Shown: one piece after another, positions 9,760 through 17,155 of the stretch
Layout: each line of letters begins with the position of its first letter
How positions within the stretch are numbered: the first letter of the stretch is position 1
NCBI GenBank assembly: GCA_019745195.1
Contig: JAIETL010000027.1
Span: 88,112 to 152,111, forward strand
Reading direction: 5' to 3'
DNA length: 64,000 bases
From: Beijerinckiaceae bacterium
Lineage (GTDB): Bacteria > Pseudomonadota > Alphaproteobacteria > Rhizobiales > Beijerinckiaceae
The notes under the pieces: model-generated
Database searches by the model: none
Told to the model about the DNA's origin: nothing
Seen by the model: the letters and a program-made list of their open reading frames with translations, nothing else
Made by a program: the position numbers and the translations under genes

Positions 9760-10688
9760 GAGCAGGCTCTCCAGTCCAAGATCATCTTCAGGCAGAGTGG
9801 GTCGCCGAAGGCGGTGCGATAGGCGTCCGTTGCGTCGTTGGCGGGCGCGCTGTGCGTGATCAGCCCGTCGAGCGAGAGCCGGCCCTCGGCCAGCATCGCT
9901 TGGACTGCGTCGAGATCGGCCGGCTTCCATTCGGCGGCGATGCGCAGCCGCGTCTCGCGCATGAAGGCAGGCGGGAAGGCAAACGAGATCGGCTGGTCGT
10001 AGAAGCCGGCGAGGACGAGTTCGCCCTGCGGGCCGAGCCGTCCGATCAACGTATCGACCAGCGCGGCGTCGCCGCTGACATCGTAGATGGCGCGATAATC
10101 CTTGCGGCTGTCGGCCTCGGGCGCGACGACAGCGTATCCCTCGGCTCCCGTGGCGCGCAGCGGATTGGTCTCCCAGACCACCGGCGCGCCGCCCTGGGCC
10201 ACCGCGATGCGCGCGAGCATCCGGCCGAGCACGCCATGGCCGATAATGAGATCAGGCAGCGCGGCGTTGGCCAGCGCGTGCCGCGCGGTCGCGGCCAGCG
10301 CCAGCAGCACGCCCGCCTGACCGAGATGCTCGGGGATCGCCACGGCCTTGGCGCCGGGCACGACGAGATGGGAGGACGCGCCGCCGAACAGGCCGCGCGC
10401 ATCTCTGAAGCCGCGCGAACCGGGCACGAACACCCGCGCGCCGACAACGTGGCCTGAGTCGACGCCCGCCTCGACCACGCGGCCGACCGACTCATAACCG
10501 GGAACCAGCGGGTAGCCCATGCCGGGGAAAGGCGGCATCCGACCCGACCAGAGCAGGCGTTCGGTGCCTGTCGAGATGCCGCTCCATTCGGTGGCGACGA
10601 CGACATCCTCCAGACCGGGCGAAACCAGTTCCAACCGGCGAAGCGCCAGATGTTGGGGTTTCTCGACGAGGACGGCCAGCGCTTGCAT
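9756..10688 (-). CDS. bchC: Bacteriochlorophyllide a dehydrogenase (3-hydroxyethyl oxidising)
   Basis: A 310-residue zinc-free MDR-type dehydrogenase that oxidises the 3-hydroxyethyl group of bacteriochlorophyllide to the 3-acetyl group. The N-terminus ([20 protein letters not shown], then [14 protein letters not shown]) and [18 protein letters not shown] are typical of BchC; the nucleotide-binding loop is around [11 protein letters not shown]. The ATG at 10688 is preceded by AAGAG; a GTG three codons upstream is possible. It is the first gene after a 110-bp promoter region with two PpsR-type sites, so it heads the bchCXYZ-puf transcript while also lying downstream of crtEF. Confidence 0.95.
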   Translation of the reverse strand: MQALAVLVEKPQHLALRRLELVSPGLEDVVVATEWSGISTGTERLLWSGRMPPFPGMGYPLVPGYESVGRVVEAGVDSGHVVGARVFVPGSRGFRDARGLFGGASSHLVVPGAKAVAIPEHLGQAGVLLALAATARHALANAALPDLIIGHGVLGRMLARIAVAQGGAPVVWETNPLRATGAEGYAVVAPEADSRKDYRAIYDVSGDAALVDTLIGRLGPQGELVLAGFYDQPISFAFPPAFMRETRLRIAAEWKPADLDAVQAMLAEGRLSLDGLITHSAPANDATDAYRTAFGDPLCLKMILDWRACS

Positions 10689-10744
10689 TACGAGCACTCT
10701 TGAGGCCGGGCCGCTGTCGCGGAGGACAGTCCCTGTCGCCTGAC

Positions 10745-10788
10745 TGTCAGGTTAGATCAACATTCTTGGATGTCAATTTGAATTGACA
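10745..10788. promoter_or_regulatory. Tandem PpsR/CrtJ operators upstream of bchC
   Basis: Two TGT-N12-ACA palindromes lie at 10745-10762 (TGTCAGGTTAGATCAACA) and 10771-10788 (TGTCAATTTGAATTGACA), separated by exactly 8 bp. This matches the known cooperative CrtJ/PpsR arrangement at the Rhodobacter bchC promoter, where the redox-responsive repressor shuts off pigment genes under oxygen. The second site is nearly a perfect palindrome and contains the -35 hexamer. No ppsR gene is in the window. Confidence 0.85.
10749..10776 (-). promoter_or_regulatory. Sigma70-like promoter of bchC
   Basis: On the minus strand a consensus -35 TTGACA (10776-10771) is followed after 16 bp by TAACCT (10754-10749), a weak -10. 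The element lies between the crtF stop and the bchC start. Both hexamers overlap PpsR-type palindromes, so repressor binding would block RNA polymerase directly. The transcription start is inferred. Confidence 0.6.
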
Positions 10789-10797
10789 CTTATTCAG

Positions 10798-11934
10798 TCA
10801 GGCGATGCGCGCGCTGATCGCGCCGGTCAGCAGCGGCCGACGCGTCTTCAGGCTGCGGATGTCGGAAAAGCCTGCTTCGGCCAGGAATCGCGTCAGTTCC
10901 GCCGGGGTGCGCGCCCGACCCGAACCCATCGCCAGCAGGTAGAAGCCGAAATAGGCGTCGGCCATGCGCGCCGTCGCAACCGAGCCCGCCATCGGCTCGG
11001 CGATCAGGAGCGATGCGCCCGCCGGCATGGCGCAGCGCAACCGGCCGAGCAGGGCGCGCACGGCGTCGTCGTCATGGTCGTGCAGCACCCTGACCAGCGT
11101 GTAGAGATCGGCATCGCCGGGGACGGGATCGCGATGCATGTCGCCGCCGACCGCGCTGGCCCGCCCCTGAAGACCCTCGCTGGCGAAACGCTGACGAGCC
11201 CGCTCGGCGACGGCGGGCAGATCGAACACGGTCAGCGCGAGGTCCGGCGCCCGGCGCGCCACGACGCTGAGGAACGCGCCCTCTCCGCCGCCGACGTCGA
11301 CGGCATGCCGGTGTCGGCGGAAATCATAGGCCGCGACGATGTCGTCGGCGACCAGGTGCTGCGAGCCGGCCATCAGTTCGCTGTAGGCGGCAACGCCCTC
11401 TGGCGGCGCGTGCGCCGGATTGCCCGACTGCGCATAACCCCAGAAACGCGACAATTGCGTCGGCTGCGACTGCCCGCGCAGCAGCGCCAGCGGATCGGCG
11501 AGATCGGCATAGAGCAGATGGTGATGGGCGATCATCGCGCCGACGCCGGGATTGCCGATCAGCGCCGCGCCGAGCATGGCGAGGCCGTAGCGACCCCCCT
11601 TGCGCGGTTCGACGAGTTTCAAGGCTGCCGCCGCTTTCAGGAGGCGCTCGGTGGCGTCGGGCGTCATGGCCAGCCGCGGCGCGAGTTCGGCCGGCGTCCG
11701 CGGGCCGGGCTCGAGGACCGCGAACAGGTCGAGCTTTACGCAGGCCGACAGCACCTGCGCATAGACGAAGCCGGCGCAAAGATCGAACAGCGCCTGCGAT
11801 TGCCGCTCGGCGATGGGGCGGGTGAACGGGAAGGATGCGGCGAAGCGCTGGAAACGCGGCGAAGCGACGAGGCGGTTGCGGAGCGCGGCGAGGCGATCGG
11901 CCCAGGACAGGGCGTTCGACGGCGCCGCGCGCAA
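10798..11934 (-). CDS. crtF: Demethylspheroidene O-methyltransferase CrtF
   Basis: An S-adenosylmethionine-dependent O-methyltransferase that methylates 1-hydroxy carotenoids in the spheroidene/spirilloxanthin pathway. CrtF features are LFDLCAGFVYAQVL near the N-terminus, the SAM motif AVDVGGGEGAFL and LVRVLHDHDDDAV. The start is uncertain: no ATG precedes the conserved region, and the frame runs on through a palindromic repeat. I chose the TTG at 11934 (378 residues, the usual length), which sits right at the repeat boundary behind a purine-rich GGGGAGGGG. A GTG at 12075 inside the repeat would add 47 unrelated residues. The repeat has apparently replaced the original 5' end or ribosome-binding site. 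Confidence 0.9.
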   Translation of the reverse strand: MRAAPSNALSWADRLAALRNRLVASPRFQRFAASFPFTRPIAERQSQALFDLCAGFVYAQVLSACVKLDLFAVLEPGPRTPAELAPRLAMTPDATERLLKAAAALKLVEPRKGGRYGLAMLGAALIGNPGVGAMIAHHHLLYADLADPLALLRGQSQPTQLSRFWGYAQSGNPAHAPPEGVAAYSELMAGSQHLVADDIVAAYDFRRHRHAVDVGGGEGAFLSVVARRAPDLALTVFDLPAVAERARQRFASEGLQGRASAVGGDMHRDPVPGDADLYTLVRVLHDHDDDAVRALLGRLRCAMPAGASLLIAEPMAGSVATARMADAYFGFYLLAMGSGRARTPAELTRFLAEAGFSDIRSLKTRRPLLTGAISARIA

Positions 11935-12090
11935 AGCCCCTCCCCCTTGTGGGGAGGGGTTGGGGTGGGGGGCGTCCCGCCTGGTGAGCGCGTGAAGAAT
12001 GGATCGCCTCCCCGTATCGCTTGGATAAACGACGACGCACCCGGTCGTTCGCCCCCCACCCCAACCCCTCCCCACAAGGGGGAGGGGCTT
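11935..12090. repeat. GC-rich palindromic intergenic repeat (CCCCTCCCC family)
   Basis: A 156-bp inverted repeat. The arms start AAGCCCCTCCCCCTTGTGGG and are mirrored at 12050-12090, each arm itself containing a small hairpin (CCCCTCCCC..GGGGAGGGG) followed by GGTTGGGGTGGGG. The centre (about 11975-12050) is unique sequence. It separates crtE from crtF and overlaps the possible upstream start region of crtF. The arms resemble those of the repeat at 57651-57799. Such elements behave like non-autonomous, widely dispersed palindromes in alphaproteobacteria; mobility is inferred. Confidence 0.8.
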
Positions 12091-12111
12091 AGGTCGTGGT
12101 TCCTCGCGAAC

Positions 12112-12981
12112 TTACGCCGCCCGGCGCTGCAGCCCCTCGGGCAGAAAGCTCTTCGCCGTCAGGCCGATCAGCGTGCCGAGTTCGCTGCGTCCCGGGCAGG
12201 CGGGGATCGAAGCGATCGCCTCAAGAACCAGTTCGTCGAGATGCGCGACCGCCGGCCCCAGCCCATGCGCCAGCGCGTAGTTCGGACGGAAATGCGCCGC
12301 GTCCTGCCCGCAAGGCTTGCCGAGTTCCTCGGCGGTCGAAGCGACGTCGCGGATGTCGTCGGCGATCTGGAAGGCCTCGCCAAGCTTCTCGCCAAGCCGG
12401 CGCCAGCCGTGATGGGGCACGCCGGCAGCGGCTGCGCCCGCCATTGTCGCTCCGGCGAAGAGCGCGCCGGTCTTGGCCTGGTGATAGAGCTGGCAGTCGA
12501 TCGCGGGTTCCGATTCCCAAGCCTGTCCGGCGACGATGCCGCCCCGGCTGCCGACGGCAGCTCCGACGACGCCGATCAGCGCGCCAAGCCGCTGCGGCTG
12601 GCGCGCGGCGGCCTCGGCCAGCGTCTCGAAGGCGAGCACGATCAGCGCGTCGCCGGCGAGCACCGCGATCGGCTCGCCATAGGCCTTGTGGACGGAAGGT
12701 TTACCGCGGCGGATGTCGGCGTCATCGAAGCAGGGCAGATCGTCATGGACGAGCGAGGCGCAGTGCAGGAACTCGATCGCGGCCGCGCCCGCATTGGCCA
12801 TCGCCGGCTGGCTGTCGCCGCAAGCCTTGGCCACGGCCAGCGTCAGGCGCGGCCTGATCCGCGCCCCGCCGGGGAAGACGGAGTAGCGCATGGCATGGGC
12901 GAGGAGCGGCGGACAGTCCTGACGCTCGGCTGAGCGCAGCGCCTCATCCAGGGTCTGTTCGATGCGTGCGCCCGCGTCCAT
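12112..12981 (-). CDS. crtE: Geranylgeranyl diphosphate synthase CrtE
   Basis: A 289-residue all-helical trans-prenyltransferase that condenses farnesyl and isopentenyl diphosphate to geranylgeranyl diphosphate, the precursor of carotenoids and the phytyl tail. It has the first Asp-rich motif DDLPCFDDAD (about residues 79-88), the second as DDIRDV near 205 (usually DDILD), and GGARIRPRL near the substrate site. GGGAG precedes the ATG at 12981. It heads the crtEF-bchCXYZ-puf superoperon and is divergent from crtD across a 130-bp region with a PpsR-type site. Confidence 0.95.
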   Translation of the reverse strand: MDAGARIEQTLDEALRSAERQDCPPLLAHAMRYSVFPGGARIRPRLTLAVAKACGDSQPAMANAGAAAIEFLHCASLVHDDLPCFDDADIRRGKPSVHKAYGEPIAVLAGDALIVLAFETLAEAAARQPQRLGALIGVVGAAVGSRGGIVAGQAWESEPAIDCQLYHQAKTGALFAGATMAGAAAAGVPHHGWRRLGEKLGEAFQIADDIRDVASTAEELGKPCGQDAAHFRPNYALAHGLGPAVAHLDELVLEAIASIPACPGRSELGTLIGLTAKSFLPEGLQRRAA

Positions 12982-13027
12982 CGCCGTCTCCCGGTGAATG
13001 AGCGTTCTTTCAAACTGTCATCCCATA

Positions 13028-13045
13028 TGTAAAGTAGATTGGACA
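13028..13045. promoter_or_regulatory. PpsR/CrtJ-type operator between crtE and crtD
   Basis: A TGT-N12-ACA site (TGTAAAGTAGATTGGACA) lies in the divergent crtE/crtD spacer. On the minus strand a consensus TTGACA (13064-13059) could be the crtE -35, with a weak -10 falling inside this operator. Binding could therefore repress both crtE and crtD. This single site contrasts with the pair at bchC. Confidence 0.75.
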
Positions 13046-13111
13046 GTCGGGATCGGCTTGTCAATCATGCAGCCGGGCCAGGCAGCAGCGAAGTCCAGGG
13101 AGCGAGCGACG

Positions 13112-14617
13112 GTGGCCACCAAGCGCATCGTGGTGATCGGCGCCGGCATGGGCGGGCTCGTCGCGGCGCTGCTGCTCGCGGGCAAGGGCCTCGACGTGAC
13201 GCTCGTCGAGAAGGCCGACCAGCCCGGCGGCAAGATGCGCGAGGTGCTGGTCGATCATCGCAGGCTCGATGCGGGGCCGACCGTGCTGACCATGCGCTGG
13301 GTCTTCGACAGGATCCTTGGCGAGATCGACGAGAATCTCGACGCTCATGTCGCGCTGAAACCGGCCGCCATTCTCGCCCGCCACGCCTGGAGCGGCGACG
13401 AGCGGCTCGACCTGTTCGCCGATCGCGCCGCCTCGGCGGACGCCATCGCCGCCTTCGCCGGCCCGGCGGAAGGACGCAATTACCGCGCCTTCTGCGTGCA
13501 GGCGCGCGGCATCCACGACGCGCTGAAGGACAGTTTCATGGCGCGCGAGCGGCCAAGCCCGCTTGGTCTTGTGCAGCAGGCCGGGTTCGGCGGGCTTGGA
13601 AGGCTCTGGGCGACGAGTCCGTTCGGAACGCTTTGGGACGCGCTCGGCAAGGCCTTTCAGGACCCGCGCCTGCGCCAGCTCTTTGGCCGCTACGCCACCT
13701 ATTGCGGCTCCTCGCCCTTCGCCGCGCCGGCGACGCTGATGCTCGTCGCCCATGTCGAGCAGGAGGGCGTCTGGACGGTCGATGGCGGGGTGCACAAGCT
13801 GGCGCAGGCGCTGGCCGGGCTCGCCGCGGCTAAGGGTGCGCGGCTGGTCTATGGCCGGACCGTCTCAGAGATCGTCGTCGCCGGCGGGCGCGCAGCCGGC
13901 GTGCGCTTAAGCGACGGCGAGACGCTGTTCGCCGACGCCGTCGTCAGCAACGCCGACGTCAACGCCATCGCGTCGGGCCGGTTCGGACCCGACGCGGCCC
14001 CCTTCGCGCCGGAGATCCGGCCGGCCGACCGCTCGCTCTCGGCGCTGACATGGTCGGCCGTGGCGCAGACGGAGGGCTTTCCGCTGCACCGGCACAATGT
14101 CTTTTTCTCGCGCGACTACCGGGCCGAGTTCGACGCCATTTTCAAGCGCGGAAAGCTGCCGTCGGAGCCGACGATCTATGTCTGCGCGCAGGATCGCCAA
14201 GACAATGCGACATCGACCGGACCGCCGCCGACGGGCGCTGAGCGCCTGCTCATCCTCGTCAACGCCCCGCCGACCGGCGACCACGGCCATCTGCCGACAG
14301 CGGAGATCGACCAATGCCAACGCGCGACCTTCGACAGACTGGCGCAATGCGGACTGACGATCGGGCTTCAGGCCGACCACATGCTCCGGACGGAGCCGAT
14401 GGACTGGGAGAAGCGCTTTCCGGCGACGGGGGGGGCGCTCTACGGCCGGGCGACACATGGCGCGATGGCGAGCTTCGCCCGGCCGGGCTCGCGCTCGCGT
14501 CTGCCGGGGCTGTACTGGGCGGGGGGCTCGGTCCATCCGGGGCCGGGCGTGCCGATGGCGGCCCTGTCGGGGCTGATCGCGGCACAGGCGCTGCTGGCGG
14601 ACCGCGCTTCGATGTAA
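13112..14617 (+). CDS. crtD: Methoxy/hydroxyneurosporene desaturase CrtD
   Basis: A 501-residue FAD-dependent amine-oxidase-fold carotenoid 3,4-desaturase. The dinucleotide-binding motif VVIGAGMGGLVAALLLAGKG is at the N-terminus and the conserved C-terminal FAD segment reads GLYWAGGSVHPGPGVPMAAL. I chose the GTG at 13112 because it has AGGGAG upstream and gives the standard N-terminus; an in-frame ATG at 13067 is possible. It is closer to CrtD than CrtI by these segments and its neighbour crtC. An 8-G tract at 14428-14435 lies near the 3' end, and the crtC frame overlaps this gene for up to about 270 bp. Confidence 0.9.
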   Translation: MATKRIVVIGAGMGGLVAALLLAGKGLDVTLVEKADQPGGKMREVLVDHRRLDAGPTVLTMRWVFDRILGEIDENLDAHVALKPAAILARHAWSGDERLDLFADRAASADAIAAFAGPAEGRNYRAFCVQARGIHDALKDSFMARERPSPLGLVQQAGFGGLGRLWATSPFGTLWDALGKAFQDPRLRQLFGRYATYCGSSPFAAPATLMLVAHVEQEGVWTVDGGVHKLAQALAGLAAAKGARLVYGRTVSEIVVAGGRAAGVRLSDGETLFADAVVSNADVNAIASGRFGPDAAPFAPEIRPADRSLSALTWSAVAQTEGFPLHRHNVFFSRDYRAEFDAIFKRGKLPSEPTIYVCAQDRQDNATSTGPPPTGAERLLILVNAPPTGDHGHLPTAEIDQCQRATFDRLAQCGLTIGLQADHMLRTEPMDWEKRFPATGGALYGRATHGAMASFARPGSRSRLPGLYWAGGSVHPGPGVPMAALSGLIAAQALLADRASM

Positions 14618-15531
14618 GCGTCCCTCCCGGCGGCTATGTCTGGTGGTATGTCGATGCGCTGAGCGAGGATGGCCGCTATGGCCTGAGCATCATCGCCTTC
14701 ATCGGCAGCGTCTTTTCTCCTTACTATGCGCATGCGAGGCGGCGTGGTCCGGCTGACCCGCTGAATCATTGCGCGGTCAATGTCGCGCTGTATGGGCCGG
14801 GCGTCGGGCGCTGGACCATGACCGAGCGCGGCCGCCGGCATGTCGCGGTCGCAGCCCAGCGCCTCGCCATCGGCCCGAGCGCCCTGCACTGGGATGGCGA
14901 GACGCTGACCATCGCGATCGACGAGATCGGCATGCCGCTGCCGATCCCGCGCCGGGTGCGCGGCACGGTGCGGGTCCGGCCCAGGGCCGTCACCGAGCAT
15001 GTCGTGACGCTCAATCCGGTGGGCAACCATCGCTGGTGGCCGATCGCGCCGATCTCGACGGTCGAAGTCGATCTGTCGGAGCCAGGTCTGCGCTGGCGGG
15101 GGCCGGGCTATCTCGACATGAACCAGGGCGACGCGCCCATCGCGGACGGCTTTCGCGACTGGCACTGGTCGCGCGCGGACACGCGGCAGGGGGCGGCCGT
15201 GCTCTATGGCGGCACACGGCGCGACGGCTCCGCCTTCGATTATGGCTGGGGCTTCGATGAAGCCGGGACCGCGACCGCCTTCACGCCGCCGCCGATCGCG
15301 CATCTACGAAAAAGCGGCTGGCGGATCGCTCGCGAAACGCGCGGCGATACAGGCCGTCCAGCGGAACTGGTCGACACGCTGGAGGACACGCCCTTCTATG
15401 CGCGCTCGCTGGTGCGGACCCATCTCGATGGCGAGCCGCTGACGGCCATGCATGAGAGCCTCTCGCTGGACCGTTTCAGGAGCCCGATCGTGCAGGCGAT
15501 GCTGCCCTTCCGCATGCCGCGCCGTGCGTGA
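14347..15531 (+). CDS. crtC: Carotenoid 1,2-hydratase (hydroxyneurosporene synthase) CrtC
   Basis: CrtC adds water to the psi-end of neurosporene or lycopene, producing the hydroxyl that CrtF methylates. The conserved protein begins at about 14600 with VPPGGYVWWYVDALSEDGRY and GSVFSPYYAHARR, and continues normally to the stop. No in-frame ATG, GTG or TTG lies close to that point. The nearest upstream ones are the ATGs at 14347 and 14314, deep inside crtD; the next downstream is at 14818, which would delete the conserved N-terminus. Either CrtC has a 90-residue overprinted extension or it starts at a non-canonical codon. The coordinate given is the shorter ATG option. It is coupled to crtD. 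Confidence 0.85.
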   Translation: MRTDDRASGRPHAPDGADGLGEALSGDGGGALRPGDTWRDGELRPAGLALASAGAVLGGGLGPSGAGRADGGPVGADRGTGAAGGPRFDVSVPPGGYVWWYVDALSEDGRYGLSIIAFIGSVFSPYYAHARRRGPADPLNHCAVNVALYGPGVGRWTMTERGRRHVAVAAQRLAIGPSALHWDGETLTIAIDEIGMPLPIPRRVRGTVRVRPRAVTEHVVTLNPVGNHRWWPIAPISTVEVDLSEPGLRWRGPGYLDMNQGDAPIADGFRDWHWSRADTRQGAAVLYGGTRRDGSAFDYGWGFDEAGTATAFTPPPIAHLRKSGWRIARETRGDTGRPAELVDTLEDTPFYARSLVRTHLDGEPLTAMHESLSLDRFRSPIVQAMLPFRMPRRA

Positions 15532-15641
15532 CGAGCAACCGATCAGCGCCATGCATGGCGGCCGCGACTTTCTTTGACTTGAAGCGGGGCCGCCTGTGCT
15601 GACACCATGGCCGCCAGACCTCAGCGCAGGACAATCACCTC

Positions 15642-16634
15642 ATGACCGCCGCCGCACGCATCGAGGCCGCAAGCCCCCTCGTCCTGCCGACCTATGCCGA
15701 TGTCGAGACCGCCGCCGGACGGATCAGGGGCGTCGCCCATCACACGCCGGCCCTGACCTCGCGCACCGCCGACGAGGGCACGGGGGCCTCCCTCGTCTTC
15801 AAGCCGGAAAACCTGCAGCGCATGGGCGCGTTCAAGTTCCGCGGCGGCTACAACGCCATCTCGGCGCTGTCGCCTGAGCGCAAGAAAGCCGGCGTTCTGA
15901 CCTTCTCCTCGGGCAACCATGCTCAGGCGATCGCGCTGTCCGGGCAACTGCTGGGCGTGCCGACGACGATCATCATGCCCCAGGACGCGCCCGCCGCAAA
16001 AGTCGCCGCCACGCGCGGCTATGGCGGGGAAGTCGTGCTGTATGACCGCTACACGCAGGACCGGCTCGACATCGGCAACCGCATGGCCGCCGAGCGCGGG
16101 CTGACGCTGATCCCGCCCTATGACCACCCCGACGTCATCGCCGGGCAGGGCACGGCGACCAGGGAGCTGATCGAGGATGCCGGCCCCTTCGACATCCTGC
16201 TGGTCTGCCTCGGCGGCGGCGGCCTGCTGGCGGGCGCGGCGCTCGCGGCCAAGGCGCTGAACCCCGCCTGCAAGGTCTATGGCGTCGAGCCGGAGGCCGG
16301 CAATGACGGCCAGCAATCGTTCCGCTCGGGCAAGATCGTGAAAATCGCCGTTCCCAAGACCATCGCCGACGGCGCGCAGACGCCGTTCCTCGGCGACTAC
16401 ACCTTCCCGATCATCCAGGCGCTGGTCGAGGACATCCTGACGGTGAGCGACGCGCAACTGGTCGAGGCCATGGCCTTCTTCGCCGAGCGCATGAAGATGG
16501 TCGTGGAGCCGACCGGGTGCCTTGCGGCGGCGGCCGCCTTCTCCGGGGCAGTTCCGGTTGCGGGCAAGCGCGTCGGGGTCATCATCAGCGGCGGCAATGT
16601 CGATCTGGCGAGCTTCGCCCGCTTCATCGCCTGA
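15642..16634 (+). CDS. PLP-dependent threonine/hydroxyaspartate dehydratase family protein
   Basis: A 330-residue fold-type II pyridoxal-phosphate enzyme. The Schiff-base lysine is in GAFKFRGGYNA (about residue 64) and the phosphate loop is LGGGGLLAG (about 188-196). It lacks the C-terminal ACT regulatory domain of biosynthetic IlvA. It most resembles catabolic threonine/serine dehydratases, serine racemases and threo-3-hydroxyaspartate ammonia-lyases, which release ammonia from a hydroxyamino acid; the exact substrate cannot be fixed. AGGA precedes the ATG. It sits 110 bp after crtC and marks the edge of the photosynthesis block. Confidence 0.75.
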   Translation: MTAAARIEAASPLVLPTYADVETAAGRIRGVAHHTPALTSRTADEGTGASLVFKPENLQRMGAFKFRGGYNAISALSPERKKAGVLTFSSGNHAQAIALSGQLLGVPTTIIMPQDAPAAKVAATRGYGGEVVLYDRYTQDRLDIGNRMAAERGLTLIPPYDHPDVIAGQGTATRELIEDAGPFDILLVCLGGGGLLAGAALAAKALNPACKVYGVEPEAGNDGQQSFRSGKIVKIAVPKTIADGAQTPFLGDYTFPIIQALVEDILTVSDAQLVEAMAFFAERMKMVVEPTGCLAAAAAFSGAVPVAGKRVGVIISGGNVDLASFARFIA

Positions 16635-16671
16635 GCCGTCGTCCAAACGTCATCAAGAGCGCAATCGGCCG

Positions 16672-16700
16672 TTGACGCCGGGCCGATCAGGCACTATAGC
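16672..16700 (+). promoter_or_regulatory. Sigma70 promoter of rpsT
   Basis: TTGACG (16672-16677), a 17-bp spacer and TATAGC (16695-16700) form a strong vegetative promoter about 130 bp upstream of rpsT and 38 bp after the preceding stop codon. It fits constitutive, growth-linked expression of ribosomal protein S20. Confidence 0.7.
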
Positions 16701-16827
16701 CCAGCCTCTCGCGATGACGGGCGAAAGCCTTCCGTCAGCGCGCCGCATTTCCATGATGGTAGCGGTCGGTTCCCGCCGGGCATGAACGCCAGGGCGCACG
16801 GCCACGATGAAGACAGGGACGTTTCCG

Positions 16828-17094
16828 ATGGCCAATACGACGTCGGCGAAAAAGGCGACGCGCAAGATCGAGCGCCGCACCGAGGTCAACAAGGCGCGCC
16901 GTTCGCGGATGCGCACCTTCCTGCGCAAGGTCGAGGAGGCGATCGCCTCGGGCGACCAGAGCGCCGCCGCAGCCGCTCTCAAGGCCGCCCAGCCGGAGAT
17001 CATGCGCGCCGCCCAGAAGGGCGTGGTTCACAAGAACACCGCCTCGCGCAAGGTCTCGCGCCTGTCGGCTCGGGTCGGCGCTCTCGGCGCCTGA
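16828..17094 (+). CDS. rpsT: 30S ribosomal protein S20
   Basis: An 88-residue, Lys/Arg/Ala-rich protein that binds 16S rRNA early in small-subunit assembly. [20 protein letters not shown] and [19 protein letters not shown] are characteristic of alphaproteobacterial S20. I use the ATG at 16828 rather than the one 21 bp upstream because it gives the canonical N-terminus. It is monocistronic, with a sigma70 promoter upstream and an intrinsic terminator downstream. It stands next to dnaA, a common alphaproteobacterial arrangement. Confidence 0.97.
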   Translation: MANTTSAKKATRKIERRTEVNKARRSRMRTFLRKVEEAIASGDQSAAAAALKAAQPEIMRAAQKGVVHKNTASRKVSRLSARVGALGA

Positions 17095-17132
17095 ACCATC
17101 GCCGGTTTCGGCTCTGAATCGACGTTTTTCAA

Positions 17133-17155
17133 CCCGGCCGCAAGGCCGGGTTTTT
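17133..17155 (+). terminator. Intrinsic terminator of rpsT
   Basis: A 7-bp G-C stem (CCCGGCC / GGCCGGG, 17133-17139 and 17144-17150) with a GCAA tetraloop followed by five T residues. It begins 38 bp after the rpsT stop and insulates dnaA from rpsT transcription. Confidence 0.92.

Noticed and set aside
10783..12933. 716-codon plus-strand open frame opposite crtF and crtE
   Set aside because: It spans two genes and an intergenic palindrome on the opposite strand without any family motif; GC-rich DNA lacks stop codons in this frame.
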